From Flaveria trinervia (lineage: Eukaryota > Streptophyta > Magnoliopsida > Asterales > Asteraceae), in assembly GCA_025506515.1 (NCBI GenBank), contig CM046458.1, forward strand, positions 47,281,390-47,345,389: a stretch of DNA of 64,000 nucleotides, written 5' to 3'. This document shows positions 41,864 to 53,834 of the stretch, piece by piece. The number at the start of each line of letters is the position of its first letter. Within the stretch, counting starts at the first letter, position 1. The notes under the pieces were generated by a model. The model was not told where the DNA came from. It searched no databases and saw only the letters and a list, made by a program, of their open reading frames with translations. The translations under genes and the position numbers were made by a program.

Positions 41864-44800
41864 ATCATTTGTCCATGAATTTATATTTGTTTATCAAATG
41901 TAAAAAGAGAAGTTGAAAATTAATTTCTAACTCATTAAATTGGGTCAGTAACTCATTGTTATTTATAATTATTCATTACAAGCTCAAACTCATTTAAACT
42001 CAAATTGATTACAAATGATATTGATTACAAATGATCTTGACTACTAGTAGTCAACTTAGTTTATTTACACATTGAAAATGAATATGTTAGAGAAACAACA
42101 ATGTATTTAGGTGAACACATATATTCACTGTAATCAAGTGACCCAAAGTGTATTACAAGCGTATAGTTATGTCTCTTACATGATAATTTCTCTAGTTTCT
42201 ATCTTCTTTACAAAACTACAATATTACAAGAATTATAAAAATCGAATAAAATCATTCATTTCTTGTAGAAAAATTAAATAAAAATTAGATGGTTATGTCT
42301 CTTATTTGGTAACTTCTCTGGTTCTCTCTCGTCATCATTTTCTTCGTAACAATTTCGTATGCATATATAAATCATAGAATTATAAAGATCCTATTCATGT
42401 GTTGATGTTTATAATATATAAATATACATAAATTTACAAAAAGTATATCAATTAAAGTATTTATTCACACAATATTTAACTAAGCATGTTAAAATTCTAC
42501 ATAAATAGACTACTAAATGAATGATTTTGACTAGTTTATTTACGCCTTTAAAATGAATATGTTAGAAACAATAATCTATTTAGGTGAACACATGTATTAA
42601 CCGTAATCAAGTGAACCAAAGGGTATTACAAGTGTATAATCAAAATGAATGGTTTTGATTGATTTTTACTTGTAAAAAAATATTAATGTGTGTGTATATA
42701 AATAAATACTCTCACTCTGTCGTAACATACTCTTTCTCTCATTAAGTTGGCGCCCAACCTTAGAAATTTGGATTACCAAATCCAGTTAGGAATTGGGAGG
42801 TAATGTAATCAAAACTAACTACTAGGAGTCTAGAGTGCATGATCATAGTATTGTTAAAAGGGTGCACCGGGTGCACTAACTTATTTGTTAAAATACATAA
42901 TAAGAGTCCATTAGATATTATTTTAAGTTACAAGAGAGTCCATCAACTATAAGCCTCTTTTTTTTCAATATGCTTTTTCCAAATGAGAAACGTTGCATTC
43001 TTGCTTTAAATAAATTAATATAGAACTAATATTAGATTAGTCGGCATGTGAGTTTGTTTAAAAAAACTATTTACATTAACCATTAAAAAACAATTAATAT
43101 AGAACTAATACTATATTAGTCCATTAACCATTACCAATTAGTATTAAGTTCCTTACCTTTGGGCTCTTATAAGTGGACGTGAACTTCAGACGAACTGGTT
43201 ACTTCTCTATTTAAAATGTAAAACTCTACATCCAAAAACTCAAATACGTCCCTTCGAGTTTCTAGTTTCCTTGGGTAACTAGGTTCCTTCAAATGTCAAC
43301 TTCATGGTTTGGATGGTTGAAATTGATCATCTCCCCACATAACATCCTTGGACCTAAGAAGGGTTCGTGTGTAGTCGGTTAATTGTATTGTGGACACTGT
43401 AACTACACAACACCTTTCTACGACTTTGATATTAAAGATGTTTTAGTTAATTGAGGAAGTCAAAACTATGACGTATCTATGGGTTAAATTCCTTATAGTG
43501 TAACCTCTCTATCATGAGATTAAATGATTAATGGCTTCCCTTTTATCTTCAATGTATGGATGATTATTATTTTTTTATTTGTGGATGTAGAACTTAAAGC
43601 TAGCTTCTTAATAAAAAAATTTTGTCCGTCTAAAACAAATTTCTGAAATTAGTATCTTCAAAAGGGTACTTCTTTCTAAATTTTGTTCTTAACTAATAAT
43701 TTTAGTCATTATTTTAGACTTTTGTCATTGTGTTCAATTATTAATAAAAAACACTTTAAAATAGGATCCAATTCGAATACAGAAAGTATAAGGTGTATAT
43801 CATATTATGAACATAGTGTGGGGGATATTATTGTAAATTACACCCGCATTGACTCTTGAAAGATAGAGAAGCGATTATGTTAAACTTACTTCTCCAAGTG
43901 AGAGGTGACATAATCAAAATTAGTGGTCTGGTTGGTGATATATATTTAATACATAACTTTAGATTTTATAAACATAAACTTTTAACTAATCTGTGTTTTG
44001 TGGCATCAAGAAAATTAGTTAAGAGTATGGATGAGTAGTAGGTTTAGTTCACCCACTTGTAGTATCATGTTTCAATGCATATGACTTTCTAGTTTCTACT
44101 CCTGTAGTAATAATAATTATAATATATAAATAAATATATAAATTCCTAGTGTTAAAATAGTATGAATAATAAAATAATATGGTAAATCTATATTTGATTT
44201 TTTGAGAAAAGTATTGCATAAACAATAAAAATTACAATAAACATCAAAGACCTAGAAATAGTGGATGTGAAAATTAAGAAAAATCAAGACAAATAAAGTT
44301 TAACGATTAAGTTCAATCAAGAGGTGTAATAAAAGTTCTAAATCTTAAAAGATATATTTGATAAATATTGAGACCGGTAGTTTGTATTAGTGTTGTCTAT
44401 ATCTGTATTTATACATATTAATGAAATAGTAATTTGTGTGTCACATGACCTATTTATAGAGTATCAATTTCAAATTTTTGTTCGTGTAATCATTACAATA
44501 AATATTTTATCTTAAACAAAAAACAACTATGTCAAACTTTTCAAACTTAATCTTAAATTTCAAGTTTTATTTTAATGAATATAAATGAAAATTCAATTAA
44601 GTCAAACTTTACAAAATTATTTATATTATTTAAACAATTAAAATTTTAGTTAATATAATAATAATAATATCCTAATAGTTGAGAATTTGATTTTAATCAT
44701 CACAAGTTAATCTTTAACGTTTACATATCATATGATATAATATGATAATGACATTTTAAATTAAATAATTACTGTTATGTATTTCCTATTTATCTCGTTT

Positions 44801-46284
44801 AGTACACGAGTGAATAACCCAATATTATATAAAATTAAGCTACTCTCATTATGCAAAAGTTTTTTAAACATGTTTTTAATACATTAAAGTTGGGTGCTTT
44901 TAGTATAGTAAAGGTAGGGTGACAATCTAGTTGTATACACACATTAAAATTGATTAAACCGCACAAAATCCATGTTTTTATTTTACAAGATATCAACCGG
45001 CTTGTACATACATAAGACCACGTGACTCGAACGTAAATCATTCAACTTGTTATTGGAATGGACCGGCAAGTTGTAACCGGTTTTGATAAAGTTGTAAACT
45101 AGTTAAAAGGGTCGTATACAAATTGTAACTACAAATCAATTTTTTATTTTATTTTTGCACAGGTTAGCATGCAAACATTTCATGTTGAATTTTATTTCAG
45201 ATAATATTTCCACCTGGACTTGATAAGATTACCAAGATTACCACCAGCTAGCACTCGACGAACCTCCTCCCCCTACTGATGTTAATTTTTTCTCTTGTAA
45301 ATTCATGTATGATAGACGTATTTTATGTATTATTTTTATTGTAGTGAGAAATTTTCTTATGGTACTTATTATTATTATTCGTATGCGTTAGTTAAGTTTA
45401 TAGAAATCTATAATGTTTCATTTAATAATTTAAATAAAGTAGTTTTGAAGAAAACATTTGTCGGTAATTTTTCTATAACAGTCTATTGGTGTTCTTCATT
45501 GGTTATTCCTTCGAAGATTCGTCAGTAATACCTTATTTTAGTTTGTAATTATTTGCTTGAACCATCTAGTTATGATTAAAATAATCGTAAAGATTCTATA
45601 AACGATAGATAACAACCTCACTGCCAAAACAAACATCACCTCCATAATCTATTCTAGCTAGATCAAAATAAAATAAACCTTTGAAAAACCATCCGAATTG
45701 AACGAGTAGTCATAAATAATGATATATTAACAAACAGAAATATATATATTATATTAGAAAGTGTTATTCTTCAATAAAACGGTTGAACCGGAGCACCAAT
45801 CTTTGACCACCAAAACAACATGCCAAATGAGACAACACTAAGAATAGTACATGTTCTTGTATTTTTCTTCAAGAAAGTTTAGAGGGAACAAAATAGCAGT
45901 ATATAAAAAGGCAACTAAAGTTTACAAAATCTTATAATGTGACTGAATTAAAACATCAGAAGATATTACCTTAATTTTAGTTTTAGTGACATGAAACAGA
46001 AAATTTTATTATTTTTCTCAAGTCACTTAATCGTTAAAAATATTGTTTTCCTCGTTCAAGTTTTGTTAATTGCTTGTAAACCGATTTAATAAGTAATTTT
46101 AACCCCTTTGAGTAATGATATAATAATTTTCTACATATCTTGAGGCATCAAATAACCCGGAGATTTTAGTTAATATAGTTATTATTGTTATTTAAAAAGA
46201 AATATATATCTAAGTTAAAAGAACAGGGTCAAAGTATATATAGGTTAATTTTAAAGATCAACAAAATTATATAACCCGAAGGAA
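41864..46284. other. AT-rich intergenic DNA with short duplications
   Basis: No gene is supported. It contains a diverged direct repeat of about 100 bp (42072-42171 and 42544-42643, core TATTTAGGTGAACACAT). A roughly 29-bp repeat is at 43014-43042 and 43093-43121 (ATTAATATAGAACTAATA). Short open frames at 43856-44038, 44835-45041 and 45325-45528 have no recognisable similarity, and their base composition matches the surroundings. Confidence 0.6.
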
Positions 46285-47501
46285 ACGAAAATTTGGTAGT
46301 CCATTCAGATGTTTCCTATTTGGGATTGGGTTGTATGTTGATGCAAACGGGAAGGTTATAGATTATGCATCCCAACAATTGAAAGTCCATGAGGCTAACT
46401 ACCCTACTCGTGATTTGGAGCTAGCGGTTGTGGTCTTTGCGTTGAAATTTGGAGGCACTACTTATATGGGATGAAGTGCACTATCTTCACTGACCACAAG
46501 AGCTTGAAATACTTTTTTGAGCAAAAGGACCTGAACATGAGGCAAAGGAGATGGCTGGAACTTATCAAGGACCTGAACATGAAGAAAGATTACCGGTGGC
46601 TAGGTATGAAGGATGAGGTAGCGAAGTATGTGAGTAAGTGGCTTACTTACATGTGTAGGCGGCGCATTAGAAGCCATACAGAAATATCCAACCTTTGGCT
46701 ATACCCAAGTTGAAATGGGAGCACATTACCATAGACTTTATTACCAAGCTACCACATACGTCAAAGGGGCACGATGCTATATGGGTGATAGTTGACCACC
46801 TGACGAATAGTGGTCACTTTCTATCGATCCGTGAAACGTATTCATCTGAGACGTTAGCAGATCTATTTATCAAGGAGATTGTAACTCATCATGGTGTACT
46901 GGTGTTTATTGTGTCTGACCGTGACACCCGGTTTACATCCAAGTTTTGGAAGAGATTTCACAATGCGATGGGGACAAGGTTACATATTAGTACGGCTTAT
47001 CATCCTTAGACGGATGGTCAATCAGAGAGAATTATTCAGACACTTGAGGATATGCTCCAGGCATGCGTCATTGATTTCGGAGGAAGTTGGGATGAACACT
47101 TATGGATAGTTGAATTCTCATACAACAATAGTTATCATGCCAACATTGGTATGTCACCTTATGAGTTGTTATACGATAGGAGGTGTAGAACGCTCGTATG
47201 TTGGGGTGACATTGGACAGAAGGAGTTGGGGAGTATTAAGGTGATTGAGGCTACGACTGAAAAGCTGGAAAGGATCAAGGCCTTTATGAAAGCGGCAAAG
47301 GATAGGCAAACGTCATATGCTGACAAAAGACATAAAATGATTGAATTCAAGGCGGGTGATAAGGTTATGCAGAAGGTTTCACCTTGGAAGGGTATCATTT
47401 GGTTTAGAAAGCGGGGTAAGTTGAGCCTAAGGTATGTAGGACCTTTCGGATCATTGCTCGAGTGGGAGAAGTGGCCTATAGGTTGGAGCTGCCCAATGAG
47501 T
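46285..47501 (+). mobile_element. Gypsy-4: fragment of a gypsy element (RNase H and integrase)
   Basis: A + strand fragment of the same family as gypsy-1. It starts abruptly inside RNase H and is cut at 47501, in the GPY/F-type end of integrase, by the LTR of gypsy-5. It carries an internal deletion. Confidence 0.8.
46285..47501 (+). pseudogene. pol: RNase H and integrase of gypsy-4, with internal deletion
   Basis: RNase H pieces (LGLGCMLMQ, then FTDHKSLKYFFEQKDLNMRQRRWLELIKD) run into LNMKKDYRWLGMKDEVAKYVSKW. Everything between RNase H and the integrase zinc-binding CxxC is missing compared with gypsy-1. The integrase core has ITIDFITKLPHTSKGHDAIW and VSDRDTRFTSKFW. TAG at 47007-47009 replaces the Gln of AYHPQTDG. 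The frame reopens at 47052 with CVIDFGGSWDEHL, YNNSYHANIGMSPYELLYDRR and KVSPWKGIIWF. It ends at the GPF segment with a frameshift near 47450. Confidence 0.85.
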
Positions 47502-48509
47502 TGTAAGGCTCCGTTCCCGAACGCTTACGGTTGGATAATCATTGCACAACACATGTACAAATACGTAAAAGTCATTTAAATAACATAGTGGAATCATTAA
47601 ACTAAAATCATTTCATATATTAATAATCGCTTTCGTCAAATAATACAACATCGTTAATCGTTACAAAATATTGTTTGGTTGCATTACAACACAAAAACGT
47701 CATTATAACATTAAATATGTGTCATCCAAAACTTGCCAAGTAGCTACACTCCATTCCATTTTCATCAACCATTACCTACCAACCGGAAAAATAGATAAAA
47801 GTCAGCGTTGTTGAGTGAGTTCTAGTTTTATAAAATATATTATATTTTACTTCCGTTTAAACCATTCTTACTTCCATTTGTGATCATACATCATACGTAC
47901 ACATAGATAATAATTATTATCTTTCAACATCATTCTTTTTCATTCATACGCATTACATAGTATTTTTCATACATTTATCATTAACCATCACTTACATTCC
48001 GAACAAATACAATATGCTATACCCCAAACATCATGCATGTGGCAGGTATTGGGTGGAAGTCTGTAAATAGACTTTTTAACATCATGCACAAGGCGCGCAC
48101 TACTACTGGGGCAAGTGACAAGGGTCTCATACGTTCGATCAATCACAAGGATTAGACCCCTGTGTGCATCTCTGGGTTAGCTAAACCGCACACACTTGAG
48201 CTAACACCCTTCATTGGGTGTGAACCTCCTTACATTTGCTTGCAAGACTTTTCATTCATTCTTTACGTTCCACTTTTCATTATCATTAACTTCCGCTTTA
48301 TTACATAATACTTTACGTTCGTTAGCATAATCACACCATGTAAACCTACGAAATAATACGCAACAAGGAACATAAAGAAAATGATCAAACACATTCATAA
48401 CGTCAACATACATCACCATACAACATCACATAACATCATACATCATCACCGGGAACATCCCTAGATGTAGCCTAAAAATCTTGTATTCCCAAAAATTTAT
48501 AAAATTTTT

Positions 48510-48770
48510 TTAAGTGTTTAGGCGTCTGGGCACTTTGCAGGTGTATGCCCACTATGCGGGTGCATGATCTCTTAGGCGCATGTGAAAAACATAGGAACAT
48601 GGGCAGGTTTTGGGCGCATGAGCACTATATGGGTGCATTGCCTAACACTTAGTCATCTGGGCAAAATCCTAGGCGCATGGACACTATGCTGGTGCATGCG
48701 CCTGACTTAGGCGCATGGGCACTTGGGCGTCTAGGCAGTTGGGCGCATAGGAACACTTAGGCATTTGAGA
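48510..48770 (+). repeat. Degenerate minisatellite in the gypsy-5 LTR
   Basis: TTAGGCGCATGGGCACT and GCGGGTGCATG words recur about every 25-40 bp, with variants GGCGTCTGGGCACTT and GGGCGCATGAGCACTA. Two further units lie at 49034-49075. The GC content is well above the flanking LTR. Confidence 0.7.
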
Positions 48771-48845
48771 AAACATAACGGGGTGGGGTTGCGCTTGAGC
48801 CGTGTGACGTAGGTGCACAAGAGTACTTCACGCCATAACCATCTC

Positions 48846-49095
48846 TTTTTTATAGGTTCTACGAACCCATGTCTGCTGCTTCATCAGGGAGAAAATAATC
48901 ATAGATATGTCGGTCATTAGAAGGAAGAACCACCATAAAAAGATTCCTCGTGTATTATCTATAGCAAAATTATGCACGGGAGCTAGCAATCCAGACCGTA
49001 TTGAAGAGGTTCCTAAGACACAGGGTTACTCTTGGGGCGCACGAACCTTAGGCACATGGGCACTTAGGCGCATGGCCAACTATCTTTTTAACTAA
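48846..49095 (+). other. Unexplained block with short open frame inside an LTR
   Basis: A frame at 48907-49095 (starting MSVIRRKNHHKKIPRV) sits between two parts of the GGCGCATGGGCACT repeat and ends in repeat sequence. Composition of 48850-49020 differs from the flanking repeat. It may be captured sequence or unrelated LTR spacer. I do not recognise it. Confidence 0.3.
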
Positions 49096-49719
49096 CATTA
49101 ATTCAGGTCCTAAATCATTATTCTTACTTGTTCTAGCCTAGTTCTAACATATAAGCATCAAAACTAGCTTATAACATGATTAAAATCAAGAAGCTACCCA
49201 AATTAAACACCCACCCAAATTGGGCACACACATATCATATGGGTACACACCCATATTTAATAAAAACATTAACACATGCATTTCCAGCCTCAAAAAAGAT
49301 GTTAAAACATTTAAAAACGAGCAAGAACTCACCTCTTGCAATCTTTCAAGCAAGACTTCTTGAACCCAGATGCTATGAGTTCAAACACCTAAAACACACG
49401 CCCGAACACAAAACCAAACACACAAAAACACATAAGCAAATACCCCGAGGCTGAGAATCATCCAAGAACAACCAAAACATCGAACACTAACCTGAAAACC
49501 AGCTTCTTCTTCTCTCTAAAACCTGAGAATTCTCTTCTCTTTCTCTCTCTTTAAAATCTGATGGAAAGGTGATGTGCAGAAAGGTGTGGGAGGCCATACA
49601 CCTTTTGTACAAATATTATTTAAATTTTGTCCTTTGTATACTTGGGTTTTATTGCTTTTCTTTCTTTTTATTCACCTTTATTCTTCATTTCTCTTCTTTT
49701 AAAATTTTCGGGTGTTACA

Positions 49720-49740
49720 ATTCCACCCTTTTTATATAGG
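49720..49740 (-). promoter_or_regulatory. Polypurine tract of gypsy-5
   Basis: The minus strand reads AAAAAGGGTGGAAT directly before the LTR start TGTAACACC. Confidence 0.7.
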
Positions 49741-49759
49741 TTTCATCCCCGAAACCTGT

Positions 49760-50120
49760 TATTCCTCAAATAGATGTGGTTAATGTTGTCTCATCTGTTC
49801 TTTAGTCTCCAATGTAGACTCGAATCCCTTTCTATGCTTCCATTGTATACGCACCAAGGGAACCACTTTATGCCGCAAGATCTTCTCCTTTCGATCAATG
49901 ATCACCACTGGTTGCTCCACATAATTAAGCCAGTCATCTACCTTAATGTACCCTAGTTGTACAACCATATTTTCATCAGCTAAACACTTTCTTAGATGAT
50001 ATACATGGAATGTTGGATGAATTTCATTTAACTCATCGGATAGTTCCAATCTATAGGCCACCTCTCCTACACGAGCAATGATTCGGAAAGGCCCTAGTAC
50101 CTTGGGCTCAACTTGCCCCG
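49760..50120 (-). pseudogene. pol: Integrase C-terminus of gypsy-5
   Basis: Contains the GPY/F-type module (GPFRI...RVGEVAYRLELSDEL), then HPTFHVYHLRKCLADEN and a short chromodomain-like tail (VPLVRIQWKHRKG). The open frame is 49780-50061. Upstream sequence to 50120 still matches the GKLSPRY segment but carries a stop. The rest of pol is absent because copia-4 begins at about 50121. Confidence 0.8.
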
Positions 50121-50977
50121 TTCAGGATTGGTTTGTGTCACTAAACACTTGGTTTTCTCTCAAACTCACTTAAACAACACTCTGATGAAAGAAAAGTCTT
50201 TAAGAGTTGATAACAATATAATAAGTAATAATCAAACACAAGAAGTAATTTTTAAGGTACTTGCATATATTGCTTCTCAACTCAAATATTACAAGACTCT
50301 TACAAGCATCGTTATGAGTTACAAAGAGAAACTATATATAATACTACCTATAGCCGGATATACTTTGATACCAGCTGAAATCCTCTAACTCAAGCAACTA
50401 CTACAAAGCTATAGTTTAAGGTATCTTAGATAAGACTTTATCTGAGATATGGTAGTCAGGACATGTCCCTGACTTACCTTTTGTCACCAACTAAAGTTGG
50501 TAACTTGTACTAACATAAAAAGGTTAATAGTGGAATAATGTATGGTCAACTACATGGCTTTTTGAGAAAATGTCATGTAGTATCAGAGGTCTGCAGCGGA
50601 GTGTCAGAGACCATACTTATGTCCACTGGTTCATAGCAGTGTCTTCCGAAGGTTAAATGGCTTCGGAAGAACAAGTACTTCCGAAGCCACTTATACTTCG
50701 GAAGAGACTACTTCTTCCGAGGCTTGAAGAATTCTTCTTTCTTCATCCTTCGGAAGTAGTCTTCTGATTTTTTCTTTTGAGACATCATCTTCGGAAGTGA
50801 ATACTTTATCTTTGGAAGTACAACTTTGCCTTCGGAAGTAGAACTTTCACTTTGTCTTCAAAATAACTCTACTTCCTTCGGAAGTTCCACACTTGGCTTC
50901 GGAAGCCTTTGTAAGTAGCACCAAAATTTGTCTAAGTGATTTGGTTTTGGTTGCACCAGCCTCTTCTTGATCCAACA
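50121..50977 (-). repeat. 3' LTR of copia-4 with CTTCCGAAG palindromes
   Basis: About 857 bp. On the minus strand it starts TGTTGGATCAAGAAGAGG at 50977 and ends near 50121 (ACCAATCCTGAA). The usual terminal CA is not evident. At least ten copies of the palindrome core CTTC(C/G)GAAG or near variants occur between 50641 and 50905. Confidence 0.75.
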
Positions 50978-50992
50978 AACTCCCCCTAGGCT
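50978..50992 (-). promoter_or_regulatory. Polypurine tract of copia-4
   Basis: The minus strand reads AGGGGGAGTT directly before TGTTGGATC, the same tract as in copia-1 and copia-2. Confidence 0.75.
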
Positions 50993-51216
50993 GATGCTAC
51001 CAAAACTCACTTGTTTTTCTGCTCCTCAAAACTTTCAGCACCAAAGAGAGTAAATACTTATCGGTTTCCTTGTTCTTCCTGATGTGGTGCTGGGAAGTTT
51101 GTATAGATCTTTGGTTGATAGGATCTCTAGTCTGTCACCCTGAATGACATGTACCCTTTGTTGTGGCCCTCTGAAAAGAGTTAGTTGATGGGAACTATAA
51201 TTATATTCCTATCGAA

Positions 51217-53834
51217 CTATAGGTTCCAATTCAGGACCTTCCACCATCTATAGAAAGGTTGTGCCCTTGGTGGGAGATCTATCCTTGTCTTCCTTCTTCT
51301 CAATCTCAACTCTTCTTTAATCTTAGCTTTTGTTGTTAACTCAGCTAGATGAATACTGCTGAGATGATTCTTGATATGAGCAGCAGTTTTAGAGTTGGAA
51401 GGGTTAGAGAATGGTTTCTCTGCTAACTCAGCAAAATCAAATATGCTAGAGTGTTGTAGAGAGGTGGCATTCAGCCTGTTGACTTCATCATTCTCTCTTT
51501 CCATAAAAAAGTTGTGAGTAGCTTCATCGAACCTCCACTGGAGTATATTCTTTCTAGGCAAAATAGACTAACTAGGAATCTTGTCCTCTTTTCTTCTATC
51601 CAGTAGAGTCACCAACTTCCTTCTTAGTCTCTTCTCTTTATCATTTAATGTTCTGAGTTGATACCTAGAAGCACTACAGCCTGGTCCAGTGTTCCTCGGG
51701 GTAGATCAAGAAATTGATCTCTTGTGAGGGAACGTGAAGATCCATCAACATAGGTTAGTTTGACGGAGTCTTTCTCACAGGAGATATCGCTCCGGGTTGT
51801 GCAGTTGATGAGCCTAGTCTTGATCTTCTTAAACTCTTCTAGAGAGAGATGTTTAAAAGGCTGAGGGGATGGTTGGGAAGGTTGTTGGGTAGGATGTGGT
51901 GAGGTGGTTCTGGTAAGAGTTTTAGGTTGAAGGATGGGCAGTTTTGGTGGTTGAGGTGAGGAAGTGGATGAAGGTAAAAGTGTGGGTTCAGGAGTGTAAG
52001 GTTTAGTTTTGATGTTGAATGGAGAGGAAATTGGTTCAGGTTGGGGTTGAGTGGTTGGTGTGAAGGTCATCCCCTGTACCCTTCTGTACATCTTTCTCCT
52101 TTTGCCTAAACTAATGTCAGCTTTGATCTCACTAACAATTCATTGGAGTGTCCTTTCAGACATAGGACCCACATGCCTTCCAAAGAAGCCGTGAGCTCGG
52201 AGATAGTCTTTAATCCAGGCTTTGTCACCTGTCTTCTTGGTTGGAGTGACCCTTTCTTGTTCTTCTTTCTTCTTCTTCTCCTTCAGCTTTTCTCTTGCAA
52301 CTCTTTTCTCTCTTTCTCCATTTGATCCTGCTCTTTGTTGAAGAGCCAAAGGATCGTTTCATCATTATGTGTAGACAGTTCTGAGGAGAGAATCCTCTAG
52401 AGTTTAGGAAGGCTATCCTTTCCCTTCTGAGCTGTATGTTAGCTTCCCTCTGTTCCTTTTCTTTCTCTTCCTCTAAGGCCAACCGTGCTGCTTCCTGCTG
52501 TAGTTTGGTTGTCTTTTCTAGTTCCACCAACTCCTCTAATGGTAGCAGGAGTGTTTCTTCATTGGCAGCTCCAAGCTTGATGAGCTGGTCAATGATCTCC
52601 TCTCTCCTTTTATTGTTGACTACATCCTGGTTGGCTGCAGCTACTTTTGTACTAGCAGCTAACAACTTCCCAGTTAGAAGTCTTCCTTTTCTTTTTAGCT
52701 TTTTAATCTTCTTCTCTTCCTGAAGCTCTTACGCAGTCATCTTCTGTTTTCCGTTGTTATATTTTGAAGAACTTGACTTTGGTGGTTCTTGGAGAGTGGA
52801 TTTTGATTGTGAGAGAGGCAGAGAGGGTGTCTAGACAGGAGGTTGATCCATGAAGTCCTCACTATTCACCTCAGATACCAGCTCTAGGATTGCATCTGTG
52901 ATGATTAGTTCCTCGGACATTATGAACAGTCCTTCCGCAGCTTCCATTTCAGCTTCGCAAGATTCAGCTTGTTCTTCCGAGGCTTTAACTTCAGCTTCGG
53001 AAGTTTAAGGGAATGCAGATTCTGTCCCAACCGTTTCAGTTGCTGGGCCATCAATCTCCATTTCCCCTTTGAATTTAATCTCAGGTTCGATATGGACCTT
53101 AGGTTGACCAACTTCTTCCATAGTGGTAGAAGGTGCACTTAGCCTCTGAAGTTCTTCAGCTCCAAAATACATCATTGTTCCATCAGGGCTTGGCTGATCG
53201 AGAGAAGATCTCAACAGAAACTTGGAGAAGAGTTTGTAGAGATCTTTGAGAATCCTTTAGTCAATTTGCATTAAGACCTGATATGGCTCAGAGAAAGTTG
53301 TGATGGGAGCCAAGAATTTTGAGGTTAAAGTTTGGCTTTGTGATTCCTCAGATGTTTGTCTCTGAACACTCTCCCCCCTTTTTGGTAGCATCATCTTGAG
53401 AGCTAGATGAGCTGGAGGAAGGGGTCAAGGAGACCTAAACAGGTATATGCCTAACAGACCTCTCAATCTGTTTCTCAGCTAGTTCAGCCTTGAGATTGTC
53501 AATCTCAAGTTGCTGAGTGGCAGACCTTTCTTCTAAAGTCCTAACCTTGGATTCAAGGTTTGAGACTTTAGATAGTAGGTCTTGAATGAAGAGTTGCATG
53601 CTTCCCTGATCTTCTTTTGATGAATCACGAGAGATGAGGTAACATACCTAGTATGTTCAGCCCCACCACCAGATGTGGTTTCTTGGCACCCTGGTTTCTC
53701 TTGCTTAGTGATGTCTCTTTCAGAGTCATCAAAAGGCATGGTTGTCGCAGATTCAGTCTCAGAATTGTTACCACTGTCCATAGGGTCCATTGAGACACCT
53801 TCTATAGTGGCAGCTGAATCTGCATGTGTCCTCC
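51217..53834 (-). pseudogene. Env-like ORF of copia-4, frameshifted and 5'-truncated
   Basis: Position before the polypurine tract, charged composition and layout match the env-like ORFs of copia-1/2, although sequence similarity is not obvious by eye. In reading order from the right there is an acidic segment (53533-53790) and a Lys/Leu-rich segment (52920-53214). A strong coiled-coil-like stretch follows (52225-52665: LEELVELEKTTKLQQEAARL), then a Pro/Thr-rich linker with a folded end (51645-52091). The last domain is at 51217-51561 (WRFDEATHNFFMERENDEVN). Indels separate the pieces. The N-terminal domain is lost at 53835. Function is unknown. Confidence 0.6.

Larger units (their letters stand above)
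47502..49719 (-). repeat. 3' LTR of gypsy-5
   Basis: A 2218-bp LTR. On the minus strand it begins TGTAACACCCGAAAAT at 49719, directly after a purine tract, and ends GGAGCCTTACA at 47502. It is of the same family as the truncated gypsy-1 LTR at 18012-18386. It includes a repeat cluster at 48510-48770 and a segment with an open frame at 48846-49095. Confidence 0.8.
47502..50120 (-). mobile_element. Gypsy-5: 3' LTR plus integrase C-terminus
   Basis: On the minus strand the integrase C-terminus (49760-50120), a purine-rich tract and a complete LTR (47502-49719) follow in order. It lies inside gypsy-4 on the left and is cut by the copia-4 LTR on the right. Confidence 0.8.
50121..53834 (-). mobile_element. 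Copia-4: 3' LTR and env-like ORF of a third Sirevirus-like family
   Basis: The minus-strand element keeps the env-like ORF, polypurine tract and 3' LTR. Its pol side is cut by gypsy-3 at 53835. Neither LTR nor protein closely matches copia-1, -2 or -3. Confidence 0.75.

Noticed and set aside
42850..42885. GTGCACCGGGTGCAC palindrome as a transposon end
   Set aside because: It is a single short palindrome with no partner or target duplication found nearby.
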